Below, piece after piece: positions 1-6,797 of a stretch of DNA of 7,263 nt. The position numbers and the translations under genes were made by a program. The DNA is from Burkholderiaceae bacterium (GTDB lineage Bacteria; Pseudomonadota; Gammaproteobacteria; Burkholderiales; Burkholderiaceae_D). A model generated the notes under the pieces. It did not search any database. It was not told the origin of the DNA and saw only the letters and a program-made list of their open reading frames with translations. The stretch lies in contig JACMLV010000481.1 of assembly GCA_014379395.1 (NCBI GenBank), forward strand, positions 1-7,263. The letters are read 5' to 3'. Numbering within the stretch: position 1 is the first letter of the stretch; every line of letters starts with the position of its first letter.

Positions 1-220
1 GGGCGTGCTGGCCGACCTGACCCGCATCCTGGCCGACGGCACCATCTCGATCGACGCCATGCTGCAAAAAGAGCCGGCCGAGGGCGAGACCCGCGCCGAC
101 GTCATCATCCTGACGCACCAGACCCAGGAGAAGAACATCGTCGCCGCCATCGCCAAGATGGAAGCGCTGGCGACGGTGGAAGGCAACGTCACCAAGATCC
201 GGCTTGAAACGCTGAGCTGA
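1..220 (+). CDS. hom: Homoserine dehydrogenase, C-terminal fragment (ACT domain)
   Basis: The reading frame is open from base 2 to a TGA at 218-220, giving the last 72 residues of a protein that starts before the window. The segment GVLADLTRILADGTISIDAM followed by LQKEPAEGE and then a D-V-I-I-L-T-H strand is the characteristic end of proteobacterial homoserine dehydrogenase: an ACT domain, which in this family senses threonine for feedback inhibition. The full enzyme reduces aspartate semialdehyde to homoserine with NAD(P)H in the cytoplasm, the branch point to threonine and methionine. The catalytic and nucleotide-binding domains are not in the window. The gene is followed 26 bases later by a strong terminator, so it is the last gene of its transcript here. 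The GTG at base 5 is internal and not a start. Confidence 0.93.
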   Translation, partial: GVLADLTRILADGTISIDAMLQKEPAEGETRADVIILTHQTQEKNIVAAIAKMEALATVEGNVTKIRLETLS

Positions 221-246
221 TCGGCGGCTCGATGGTTGGAGCGGAG

Positions 247-280
247 CGGGGCGGATCTGTCGGATCCGCCCCGTTTTTTT
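247..280 (+). terminator. Intrinsic terminator of hom
   Basis: A perfect 11-bp stem (CGGGGCGGATC at 247-257 pairing with GATCCGCCCCG at 263-273) closes a 5-base loop and is followed at once by seven T (274-280). It lies 26 bases after the hom stop. The T-tract exists only for plus-strand transcription; on the minus strand the stem is preceded, not followed, by the homopolymer, so it should not efficiently stop the convergent efflux operon. Confidence 0.95.
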
Positions 281-383
281 GGGAATGGGAGGCTGGCGCG
301 GATCGGCCTATGGCTCGGTGAAGGAGGTCGCCGACCGCCCTTTTGTGCGGTGACTTCGACGAAAAACCCGAAGTTCTTCTCGA

Positions 384-758
384 TTACTTATGCGAAAACC
401 GGACGCTGATCGCTTCTTTGCCGGGCAATGTGATCGAAGCCACGGCCTTGGCGCCGCGCGCAAGCTTGACTTCAGTTTTTGAGGTCAAGGCATTCGTACC
501 GGTTGGTTCGAGCAAAGCCTCGCTCTTTTTTCCGCCAGACAGCACGGTCAGGGTGCCGGTGGCGCCGGCGGTCGGAAGTTCCGCGCCATGATCATCGACG
601 TAGATAACGGCCTTGCCGTCCTTGCCGACCAGTTCAAAGGACAGGTCGCCGGCGTTGTGCACCACGCCACCATGTTTTGGCGTGGCGCCATGGGCCAGGG
701 CCTGGCCCGACATTGCCATGCCGACGGCGATGGCGGTGAGAGCGATGAGTTTTTTCAT
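384..758 (-). CDS. Small exported His-containing protein of an RND metal-efflux locus
   Basis: A 124-residue protein. Residues 1-22 are a clear Sec signal peptide (MKK, hydrophobic core, cleavage after ALA), so the mature chain would begin with His: HGATPKHGGVVH has four His in 12 residues, suggesting metal binding. The remainder, roughly residues 38-122, reads as alternating beta strands (DLSFELV, AVIYVDD, TGTLTVLSG, AVASITLPG, ISVRF), consistent with one small beta-sandwich domain. I know similar uncharacterised proteins beside CzcCBA-type pumps but no named function; a periplasmic metal chaperone or adaptor-associated domain is inference. The ATG at 758 is chosen because GGAGA lies 5 bases upstream (764-768) and starts the signal peptide; the frame is open to 806, but that extension is unlikely and would cover a hairpin. 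It lies 60 bases after the pump gene, in the same direction. Confidence 0.85.
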   Translation of the reverse strand: MKKLIALTAIAVGMAMSGQALAHGATPKHGGVVHNAGDLSFELVGKDGKAVIYVDDHGAELPTAGATGTLTVLSGGKKSEALLEPTGTNALTSKTEVKLARGAKAVASITLPGKEAISVRFSHK

Positions 759-763
759 TTGAA

Positions 764-768
764 TCTCC
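764..768 (-). promoter_or_regulatory. Ribosome binding site deciding the start at 758
   Basis: GGAGA on the minus strand, 5 bases before the ATG at 756-758. It decides in favour of the 124-residue form over the longer frame from 806. The preceding base on the transcript is the last T of a terminator-like T-tract (769-774), so the site sits directly against the hairpin described at 769-801. Confidence 0.8.
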
Positions 769-801
769 AAAAAATGTGGCGGCATGATGGGGGGCCGCCA
801 C
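769..801 (-). terminator. Terminator-like hairpin (attenuator candidate) between pump gene and last gene
   Basis: On the minus strand GTGGCGGC (801-794) pairs perfectly with GCCGCCAC (783-776) around a 10-base loop; then A and six T follow (775-769). This is the form of an intrinsic terminator, and it lies 17 bases after the pump stop codon (819-821). It would end or attenuate transcription after the pump gene, lowering expression of the 124-residue protein relative to the pump, or act as an RNA-processing/stability element. Pairing and T-tract are seen directly; activity is inferred. Confidence 0.75.
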
Positions 802-818
802 TTCACCCGTAAAACAGC

Positions 819-3800
819 CTAAAAACTATCCTTTTCGTCCAGCGCGACCAGGCGCTCCAGTGGGGCGCGCCCGACCCGGTAGAACAGCAATGGTGTCAAC
901 AAGGAATCAAGAATCGTCGAGCTGATCAATCCACCGAAGATCACCACCGCAACTGGATGGAGTATTTCTTTGCCTGGTGCGTCGGCCGCCATCAGCAGTG
1001 GCGCCAGCGCGAACGCTGCCACGAGCGCAGTCATGATCACCGGCGTCAATCTTTCAAGCGAGCCACGCACAATCATGGGCCAGCCGAACTGCTCGCCCTC
1101 GAATTTGCACAGATTGATGTAGTGGCTGACCTTCAGGATGCCGTTGCGCATGGCTATGCCAGCCAGTGTAATAAACCCGACCATGGAAGCCACCGACAGC
1201 GAAACGCCGGCGATCCACATGGCGATGACGCTGCCCACTAGCGCCAACGGAATGTTGCCCATGATGACAAGCGCCAAGGTCGACGACCGGTAGCGTGAGT
1301 ACAGCACCAGGAAGATCAGCAGCAGTGAACTTGCGGACAGGAGCAGGATTAGGCGCTGGGACTGCTCCTGAGCCTGGAACTGTCCTTCGATACTGATAAA
1401 GTATCCGCCCGGCAGCGCCCCGGCGGCCACCTCCCGGCGCACGTCGTCTATCACGCGCGACATGTTGGAACCATCGGTGTTGGCGTACACGACGATGCGG
1501 CGGCGGCTATTTTCGCGTCCGATCTGGTTGGGCCCGTCCCCTTCCTCGACTGTGGCAATCGATGAGAGCGCAACGCGTCCGGCCGGACTATCGATCATGA
1601 CGCGGGCCAGGTCCTGCGGACTGCGGCTGCCGTCGGCAAGACGGACCACCAGTTCAAAGCGGCGCGCGCCATCGATGACCTGGGTCACCGTCGTGCCCTC
1701 GCTCAGCGCTTGCAAAGCCGAGACGACCTGGCCGCCGGCCAAGCCGTATTGCGCTGCCTTGCGGTAGTCGATCCGCACCTTGATCTGCGGGATCAACACC
1801 TGCCGCTCCACCGACAGGTCGACCAGGCCCGGGACCGCGCCCAGGCGCCCGCGCAAGTCTTCGGCCAGGCCGCGCAAGGTGTCGATATCATCGCCATAGA
1901 TCTTGAGCGCGATCTGGGCGCGCACACCCGACAGAAGATGGTCGAGGCGGTGCGAGATCGGCTGTCCGATCGCGACCGACGCCGGGATCGAGGCCAGCTG
2001 ATTGCGGATATGCGCCATGATCTGTTCGCGGCTGCGCGCCGATACCTTGAGGTCGACATCGATCTCGGACGAGTGCACGCCCTCGGCATGCTCGTCGAGC
2101 TCCGCGCGGCCGGTGCGCCGCCCCACCTTGGTCACCTCCGGCACTTGGCCGATCAGGGTCTCCGCCAGCGCGCCCATCCGGTTCGCCTCGGCCAGCGACG
2201 TGCCCGGCGTGAAGGTCATGCCCATGACCAGCGACCCTTCGTTGAAGGCGGGCAGAAACGCGCGGGGGAAGAAGGGCACCGATGCCAGGGCGAGCAGCAC
2301 GGCGATCAGCGCGACCGAGAGGATCGCGTTCATGCGCGGGAAGGACCAGGCGAGCACGATCGCGTCCCACTGTTTGATGCGCCGCACGATCGGGCTGTCG
2401 TCGTGCTTTAGCCGCTTCATCCGGGGCAGCAGGTAGTAGGACAGAACCGGGGTGACCGTCATCGATACCAGCATCGAGGCCAGGATCGAGGCGATGTAAG
2501 CGATGCCCAGTGGCGCGAACAGGCGGCCCTCGATGCCGGGCAGCGCGAACAAGGGAACAAATACCAACACCACGATCACGGTCGCGTAGACGATGCCGGA
2601 GCGCACCTCAACCGACGCGCGCCAGATAACTTCCAGCACCGAAACATCCGGCGCGCGCTGTTTGAGCCGGCGCACGATATTTTCCACGTCGACCACGGCG
2701 TCGTCGACCAGCTCGCCAATGGCGATGGCAAGCCCACCCAGGGTCATGACATTGATCGACTGGTCCAGCAGTTTGAAGGCCAGCGCGGTGACGGCGAGGG
2801 AGAGCGGGATGGCGACGAGCGAGATCAGGGTCGTCCTGGCGCTCAGCAGGAACGCGAACAGGATGATCGCAACCAGGATCGCGCCATCGCGCAACGCTTC
2901 GGCGACGTTGCCGATTGAATTGTCGATAAACGTCGCTTGCCGGAACAGCACGACCGGTTGGGCGATTCCCGCCGGCAGTCCCCGCTTCAGTTCGGAAAGC
3001 GCCGTTTCGATATCGCGCGTCAGGCGGACAGTGTCGCCGGCCGGCTGCTTTTGCACGCTGACAATCACCGCCGGCAGCCCGTTCAATCCCGCGTCGCCCC
3101 GCTTGAAAGCGGGTGCGAAGCGCACATTGGCGACCTGGGATAGCAGCAGCGGGATGCCGTTGCGGTAGGCCAGCGGCAAGCCTTGCAGATCCTCCAGGCG
3201 GTTGGTGCGCGCCAAGTTGCGTATCAGGTATTCGCGGCTGTTCAGGTCGATGAATCCGCCAGAAGTGTTCGATGCGAACGAGCGCAGCGCCTGCGTCAGC
3301 TGGTCCAGCGTCACGCCGTACTGCGCCATGCGCGCCGGGTCGGGCTCGACCCGGAGCTGGCGCACTTCGCCGCCGATGGGGATGACCTGCGAGATGCCGG
3401 GGATGGATAGCAGCCGCGGGCGCAGGACGAAGTCGGCGTATTCGCGCGCCTTCATTGGGTCGGTCGTTTGCACGTCGATCGGCAGCGCGATCAGCATGAT
3501 CTCGCCCATGATGGAGGACACCGGACCCATGGCCGGTGAAATCGCGGCCGGCAGCTGCTCCTTCACGAGCGCCATGCGCTCGGCGACCAGCTGGCGGTTG
3601 CGGTACACATCGGTGCCCCATTCGAATTCCGCATACACGATCGACAGGCCGACGCCGGACACGGAGCGCACCCGGGTTACCCCGGGCATGCCATTCAAGG
3701 CCGTTTCAATCGGAAAGGTGACAATCTGCTCGACTTCCTCGGGCGCCATGCCGCCGGCTTCGGTCAGGACTGTGACAACGGGCTTGTTCAGGTCGGGAAA

Positions 3801-3914
3801 AACGTCCACGGGGGTACGCATCGCGGTCAGCGCCCCGAACAGCATGAGTAAGAACGCGCCAACCAAGACAAATAGCCGGTTGCGAAGGCTGAATCGGACT
3901 ATGGAATTGAACAT
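819..3914 (-). CDS. czcA: HME-family RND efflux pump, inner-membrane subunit (CzcA/CusA-type)
   Basis: A 1031-residue protein, normal for heavy-metal RND pumps, which work as proton/cation antiporters in a trimer joined to adaptor and outer-membrane factor. TM1 is near residues 14-31, followed by the family signature TPVDVFPDL (34-42). A first periplasmic loop precedes TM2-TM6 (about 344-494) and TM7 (530-549); the second loop runs to about 852, then TM8-TM12 (853-1010). TM4 holds the proton-relay segment AIGELVDDAVVDVEN (398-412): D404 and E411 match CzcA D408 and E415, but A398 replaces CzcA D402. By alignment from memory with E. coli CusA, the Cu/Ag methionine triad is absent: M573 is G565 (between M564 and M566), M623 is S615, M672 is H659. 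Substrate is therefore unresolved, probably divalent. The ATG at 3914 lies 6 bases after the adaptor stop with no clear ribosome site, suggesting coupled translation. The symbol denotes family only. Confidence 0.95.
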   Translation of the reverse strand: MFNSIVRFSLRNRLFVLVGAFLLMLFGALTAMRTPVDVFPDLNKPVVTVLTEAGGMAPEEVEQIVTFPIETALNGMPGVTRVRSVSGVGLSIVYAEFEWGTDVYRNRQLVAERMALVKEQLPAAISPAMGPVSSIMGEIMLIALPIDVQTTDPMKAREYADFVLRPRLLSIPGISQVIPIGGEVRQLRVEPDPARMAQYGVTLDQLTQALRSFASNTSGGFIDLNSREYLIRNLARTNRLEDLQGLPLAYRNGIPLLLSQVANVRFAPAFKRGDAGLNGLPAVIVSVQKQPAGDTVRLTRDIETALSELKRGLPAGIAQPVVLFRQATFIDNSIGNVAEALRDGAILVAIILFAFLLSARTTLISLVAIPLSLAVTALAFKLLDQSINVMTLGGLAIAIGELVDDAVVDVENIVRRLKQRAPDVSVLEVIWRASVEVRSGIVYATVIVVLVFVPLFALPGIEGRLFAPLGIAYIASILASMLVSMTVTPVLSYYLLPRMKRLKHDDSPIVRRIKQWDAIVLAWSFPRMNAILSVALIAVLLALASVPFFPRAFLPAFNEGSLVMGMTFTPGTSLAEANRMGALAETLIGQVPEVTKVGRRTGRAELDEHAEGVHSSEIDVDLKVSARSREQIMAHIRNQLASIPASVAIGQPISHRLDHLLSGVRAQIALKIYGDDIDTLRGLAEDLRGRLGAVPGLVDLSVERQVLIPQIKVRIDYRKAAQYGLAGGQVVSALQALSEGTTVTQVIDGARRFELVVRLADGSRSPQDLARVMIDSPAGRVALSSIATVEEGDGPNQIGRENSRRRIVVYANTDGSNMSRVIDDVRREVAAGALPGGYFISIEGQFQAQEQSQRLILLLSASSLLLIFLVLYSRYRSSTLALVIMGNIPLALVGSVIAMWIAGVSLSVASMVGFITLAGIAMRNGILKVSHYINLCKFEGEQFGWPMIVRGSLERLTPVIMTALVAAFALAPLLMAADAPGKEILHPVAVVIFGGLISSTILDSLLTPLLFYRVGRAPLERLVALDEKDSF

Positions 3915-3920
3915 GGGCGG

Positions 3921-5039
3921 CTACCGGATCTGGTTGATCAGGGAAGCGCCGGAGACGACAACGCGGTTATCGCCGCTCAAACCCTTAGTCACGAGCACAG
4001 AGCTGGCATTGAGCGTCTTCGCTTCGACTGGCTGAGCGATGAACCGCTGTGCACCAGACTTGATCCAGACAATCGTCTGATTCGCAGGGTTGCGCGCCAG
4101 CGCTTCCGCCGGCAAGGCTACCCCGCGCACGCTCGACTGCAATCTTGCTATGACTGTTACCGGCTGGCCTATCGCCATCGGTAGCGCCTTGCCCTTGGCC
4201 CGGAAGGTCACCGGCAGAGCGCCGTCGCGCAGGCGGCGGTTCAGTCCCGCGACAGTGAGTTCGACGCCCGGCAAACCCGCCAGGTGGGCGCCGACAATGC
4301 TGCCAGCAATCTGTGGATCAGTCACTTGTGCCTCCACCATCATGCGGTCAGGATCGACGATCTCGAAAAGGACATCGCGTGCTTCGACTATTTGCCCATT
4401 GAGCACATTTGCGCTGGCGATGACCCCGCTTGCGGACGCGACGATTTCCTCGCGCCCGTTCACGGCGTTGGCGACGGCGCGTTCCCTGCCCACCGTGGCG
4501 GCAAGTTCTGCCCTTGCCGCGTCGATATCCTTCGCGGGGACAGTCCCCTCAAGAGACACGAGGCGCTTGACCCGTTGTTCGAGCAAGGTGCGATTGGCGC
4601 GCGCTTCGGCCAACTGCGCCTGCTGGTTGCCTCGTTCAGAAGCAGCCGCCACAGGCCGCAGCACAACCAGCACCTGGCCCATGCGTACCGCAGTGCCCGC
4701 CGTTGGAATGCCCGATGGGCCGCCTTCGATGCGCCCGGCGAACGGCGCCTGCACCCTTCCGCCAGCGTTGGGATCAATGCTGGTGCGCCCGTTGAGTTCC
4801 ACAGTCTGCGGTACGTCGGACTCCTGCGCCATCAGTGTGCGAATGGTCATGCGCCGCTGCGCCAGCTTGGGGACGTTGACACTGCCGTCAGGCAGCCGGG
4901 CCAGGGCGGAGCCTGGCGAAACGACTTGCCCGTCGAGATGTTCGCCGTTGGGGCCGTGTGCCCCGGGCGACGCTTGGGCCGGTACAGTGGCGCACAGCAT
5001 AGCCAGTGCTCCGATAAAGCTAAACGTGAATTTTTTCAT
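3921..5039 (-). CDS. czcB: RND periplasmic adaptor (membrane fusion protein), CzcB-type
   Basis: A 372-residue adaptor linking pump and outer-membrane channel. Residues 1-23 form a signal peptide ending AQA; there is no lipobox, so it is probably soluble or membrane-associated rather than a lipoprotein. The mature chain opens with SPGAHGPNGEHLDG (24-37), carrying two His. Lipoyl-like half-motifs lie at about 94-130 (RVQAPFAGRIEG) and 196-230 (EEIVASASGVIASANVLNG), separated by an alpha-helical hairpin (about 135-195) with QLAEARANRTLLEQRVKRL. Beta-barrel and membrane-proximal domains follow to the end (GVALPAEAL near 306-314). No methionine cluster like that of CusB is seen in the mature N-terminal region. 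The start at 5039 is chosen for the signal peptide and because its ATG overlaps the upstream stop as ATGA (5036-5039); only a weak GGAA is 9 bases upstream, so coupling is likely. The frame is open to 5123, but those residues are shadow. The symbol denotes family only. Confidence 0.93.
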   Translation of the reverse strand: MKKFTFSFIGALAMLCATVPAQASPGAHGPNGEHLDGQVVSPGSALARLPDGSVNVPKLAQRRMTIRTLMAQESDVPQTVELNGRTSIDPNAGGRVQAPFAGRIEGGPSGIPTAGTAVRMGQVLVVLRPVAAASERGNQQAQLAEARANRTLLEQRVKRLVSLEGTVPAKDIDAARAELAATVGRERAVANAVNGREEIVASASGVIASANVLNGQIVEARDVLFEIVDPDRMMVEAQVTDPQIAGSIVGAHLAGLPGVELTVAGLNRRLRDGALPVTFRAKGKALPMAIGQPVTVIARLQSSVRGVALPAEALARNPANQTIVWIKSGAQRFIAQPVEAKTLNASSVLVTKGLSGDNRVVVSGASLINQIR

Positions 5040-5587
5040 GGTGTGCCGTTCCGGCCGCGGCGGCGAAAGAAGAAAACTAGAGCGATCGCCGCGGTAGCGG
5101 TCATCGCGATAAGTGCGGCCCATTGCCAGTAGGGGGTGTGGTGGTGTTCGTCTCCGGCACCGGCCTTTACTTCAAGGGTCCCCTCAAGCAAGTCACTATC
5201 CTCGCCCGCTATAAAAGTAAACAGAAGCGCGTGCTTGCCTGGCGCCGATAAGGCCTTCAGCAGCTTCTCATCGTCGATCGCATAGTCGCCCATGTCGGCG
5301 TGGAATTTCGCGAGCGCTGTCAGCCCCTTGTACTGCACTTCCAGTTTCCCGTTCAAAACCGGTTCGTTCGTCTCGTAACGGTCGATCATGACGGAGAACT
5401 CGCCGCCCGATAGCTGGCCTACCAGCTCGAACATTTCGCTGAACGTTTCGACGCGCGGGACGCTGCCGGCGGGGCCGGCACTGGCCTGGCCGTCCAGATG
5501 CTCGCCGTTTGGGCCGTGGGCCCCAGGTGCGGCGAAAGCGCCCACCATCAGCGATAGCGCAACAATAATGAATCCAAAGAATCTCAT
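5036..5587 (-). CDS. Exported membrane-anchored protein with adaptor-like N-terminal domain
   Basis: A 183-residue protein. Residues 1-20 are a signal peptide (cleavage near AFA-A). PGAHGPNGEHLDGQ (21-34) follows, identical over 14 residues to the start of the mature adaptor encoded next. Residues about 45-140 form a beta-rich domain (SEMFELVGQLSGGEFSVMID, TNEPVLNGKLEV, PGKHALLFTFIAGEDSDLLEG). I recognise this as the domain often fused to the N-terminus of HME-RND adaptors; here it is free-standing. A DEHHH cluster (146-150) leads into one membrane helix (about 154-174) and a basic tail RRRGR (175-179), predicting a periplasmic domain anchored in the inner membrane with a cytoplasmic tail. 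GGGAG lies 7 bases before the ATG at 5587. The gene overlaps both neighbours by 4 bases (ATGA), so it is made with the pump components. Its role is unknown; metal delivery to the adaptor or pump is inference. Confidence 0.88.
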   Translation of the reverse strand: MRFFGFIIVALSLMVGAFAAPGAHGPNGEHLDGQASAGPAGSVPRVETFSEMFELVGQLSGGEFSVMIDRYETNEPVLNGKLEVQYKGLTALAKFHADMGDYAIDDEKLLKALSAPGKHALLFTFIAGEDSDLLEGTLEVKAGAGDEHHHTPYWQWAALIAMTATAAIALVFFFRRRGRNGTP

Positions 5588-6792
5588 GGCAATACTCCCG
5601 ATGCCTGGTTGAATTGAGCGTGCGCCCTGCCGAGCGCCACCTCCTGTTGGCGTCGCGCAACCTGGGCTTCATGGGCCAGCGCGCGCGAACGCAGCAGATC
5701 CGCCAGCCCGCGTTCGCCCAGCCGGAACGCCTTTTCGATCAACTGCTCGTGCTCACGCATCGAACTGACTCTGGCTCCGGATGCGCTCAGCGCCGCACGT
5801 GCGTGTTCGAGCTGGACCCGTGCCGAGTCCAACTCGGCCTGGGTGATTTCTTCAGTCTGCTGGGCTTCTGCCGCGGCCACCGCTATCTGTGTCTGCGCCT
5901 GCGCCTCGACTGGACGATTGCGACCGGCGCTACCGATGGGCACCTGAAGGGACAAGCTCACGGAACGCTCAGGTCCAGACAGGGGGTCGGGTTCCTGGCG
6001 CAGGGACAACGCGAGCGTGGGTGGAGCGCTCCGGCTGGCCTGGGCGAGCCGAAGCGCGGCTTCGGCCCGGATTTGTGTCGCCCGGGCCGCCTGCAAGCGC
6101 GGGTTTTCGGTATCGGCGGCGGCAAGCGGCTCAGGTTCGAGCGGCAGGGCGCCGAGGGGGCCGGCTAAAATCCGCAGTTTGGAAAGGCGTGCATTAGCCT
6201 CTGCCCTAGTTTGTTCAACAGCAATGCGCGCGGCCTGTACTTCCTGATCTGCCAGCAATGCGTCGACCCGCGCCAGTTCGCCGGCTGCCACGCGGCGCCG
6301 GACCTCGTCGGCAAGCTCCTCGATGTGGTGAAGATGGTCTTCTTTTTCTTCCCGTAGCGCTTGCGCTGTCGCCACGTCCCACAACCTTGCCCGGACCTCG
6401 CCAGCAATGTCCAGACGCACCTTGCGGACCTGGGCCTGCAGTTCGGTTGCCGAATGCTCGGCCAGGTCACGGCGGGCGTTGCGCTGCCTAGGCGTCCAGA
6501 AGGGAGCGGACATGCTCACTTCCGACTCACGCACGCCACTCTGGCCACTCCAGCGGTCGCTGCGCTGCGATAAGCCCAGTACCGGTTGGCCGGCGACCCA
6601 AGAACCTGACAAAGCTCGCGCGGCGTCAACTTCCCCCTGACGGGCGGCGGTGCCGCGCAATGAGGGTGAACGCAACCAAGCCTGTTCGACCAGAGCATGC
6701 AGAGTGACGGGAGCCGCTGGTGCGCCACCGGCGGCCAAGGGCATTATAAAAACAGCGCTAATCAACAGCGCGCGCAGTCGAGTGACGTGCAT
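5584..6792 (-). CDS. czcC: RND outer-membrane efflux factor (TolC/CzcC family)
   Basis: A 402-residue outer-membrane channel protein, rather short for the family. A signal peptide covers about residues 1-27 (MHVTRLRALLISAVFIMPLA, then AAGGAPAA). There is no lipobox Cys, unlike many CzcC/NodT proteins. The two OEP repeats are visible: helices around 130-210 with GELARVDALLADQEVQAA (171-188), and around 292-400 with GERGLADLLRSRALAHEAQ (359-377). Each is preceded by beta-strand pairs that form the barrel (PVLGLSQRSDR ... SEVSMSAPFW at 70-99; PPTLALSLRQ ... RSVSLSLQVPIG at 257-287). It forms the trimeric exit duct of the tripartite pump. The ATG at 6792 is preferred over a TTG at 6813 because GGAG lies 5 bases upstream (6798-6801) and the signal peptide begins there. 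The stop overlaps the next gene start as ATGA. The symbol denotes family only. Confidence 0.93.
   Translation of the reverse strand: MHVTRLRALLISAVFIMPLAAGGAPAAPVTLHALVEQAWLRSPSLRGTAARQGEVDAARALSGSWVAGQPVLGLSQRSDRWSGQSGVRESEVSMSAPFWTPRQRNARRDLAEHSATELQAQVRKVRLDIAGEVRARLWDVATAQALREEKEDHLHHIEELADEVRRRVAAGELARVDALLADQEVQAARIAVEQTRAEANARLSKLRILAGPLGALPLEPEPLAAADTENPRLQAARATQIRAEAALRLAQASRSAPPTLALSLRQEPDPLSGPERSVSLSLQVPIGSAGRNRPVEAQAQTQIAVAAAEAQQTEEITQAELDSARVQLEHARAALSASGARVSSMREHEQLIEKAFRLGERGLADLLRSRALAHEAQVARRQQEVALGRAHAQFNQASGVLP
5595..5599 (-). promoter_or_regulatory. Ribosome binding site for the 183-residue protein
   Basis: GGGAG on the minus strand, 7 bases before the ATG at 5585-5587, lying inside the last codons of the outer-membrane factor gene. 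It is the best ribosome site within the three tightly packed junctions; the adaptor and pump genes that follow have only weak or no recognisable sites. Confidence 0.75.
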
Positions 6793-6797
6793 GATTA

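Noticed and set aside
328..338. Short palindrome GGTCGCCGACC as a terminator of the efflux operon
   Set aside because: A 1-base centre cannot form a hairpin loop without losing pairs, and no T-tract follows on the minus strand.
759..806. Longer N-terminus for the 124-residue protein
   Set aside because: The extra 16 residues precede a complete signal peptide and are encoded over the terminator-like hairpin; the good ribosome site belongs to the start at 758.
588..812. Plus-strand 74-residue frame, and a neighbour at 343-591
   Set aside because: Antisense to the 124-residue exported protein, with no ribosome site or recognisable protein features.
1710..2411. Plus-strand 233-residue open frame
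   Set aside because: It lies wholly antisense to the pump gene, and its His/Asp/Arg-rich composition is the usual product of reading GC-rich coding DNA in the opposite strand; no domain is seen.
819..3914. Assignment of the pump as CusA (Cu/Ag)
   Set aside because: TM4 AIG is CusA-like, but the three cleft methionines and the recalled E939 and K984 relay residues are not present, so the name would overstate the evidence.
5040..5123. Longer N-terminus for the adaptor
   Set aside because: The extension is Arg-rich, lies inside the upstream gene in another frame, and would bury the signal peptide; the ATG at 5039 overlaps the upstream stop in the usual coupled manner.
4090..5132. Plus-strand open frames of 335 and 282 residues opposite the adaptor gene
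   Set aside because: Both are antisense to a clear adaptor with signal peptide, hairpin and lipoyl motifs; Ser/Thr/Arg-rich low-information sequence is typical of shadow frames.
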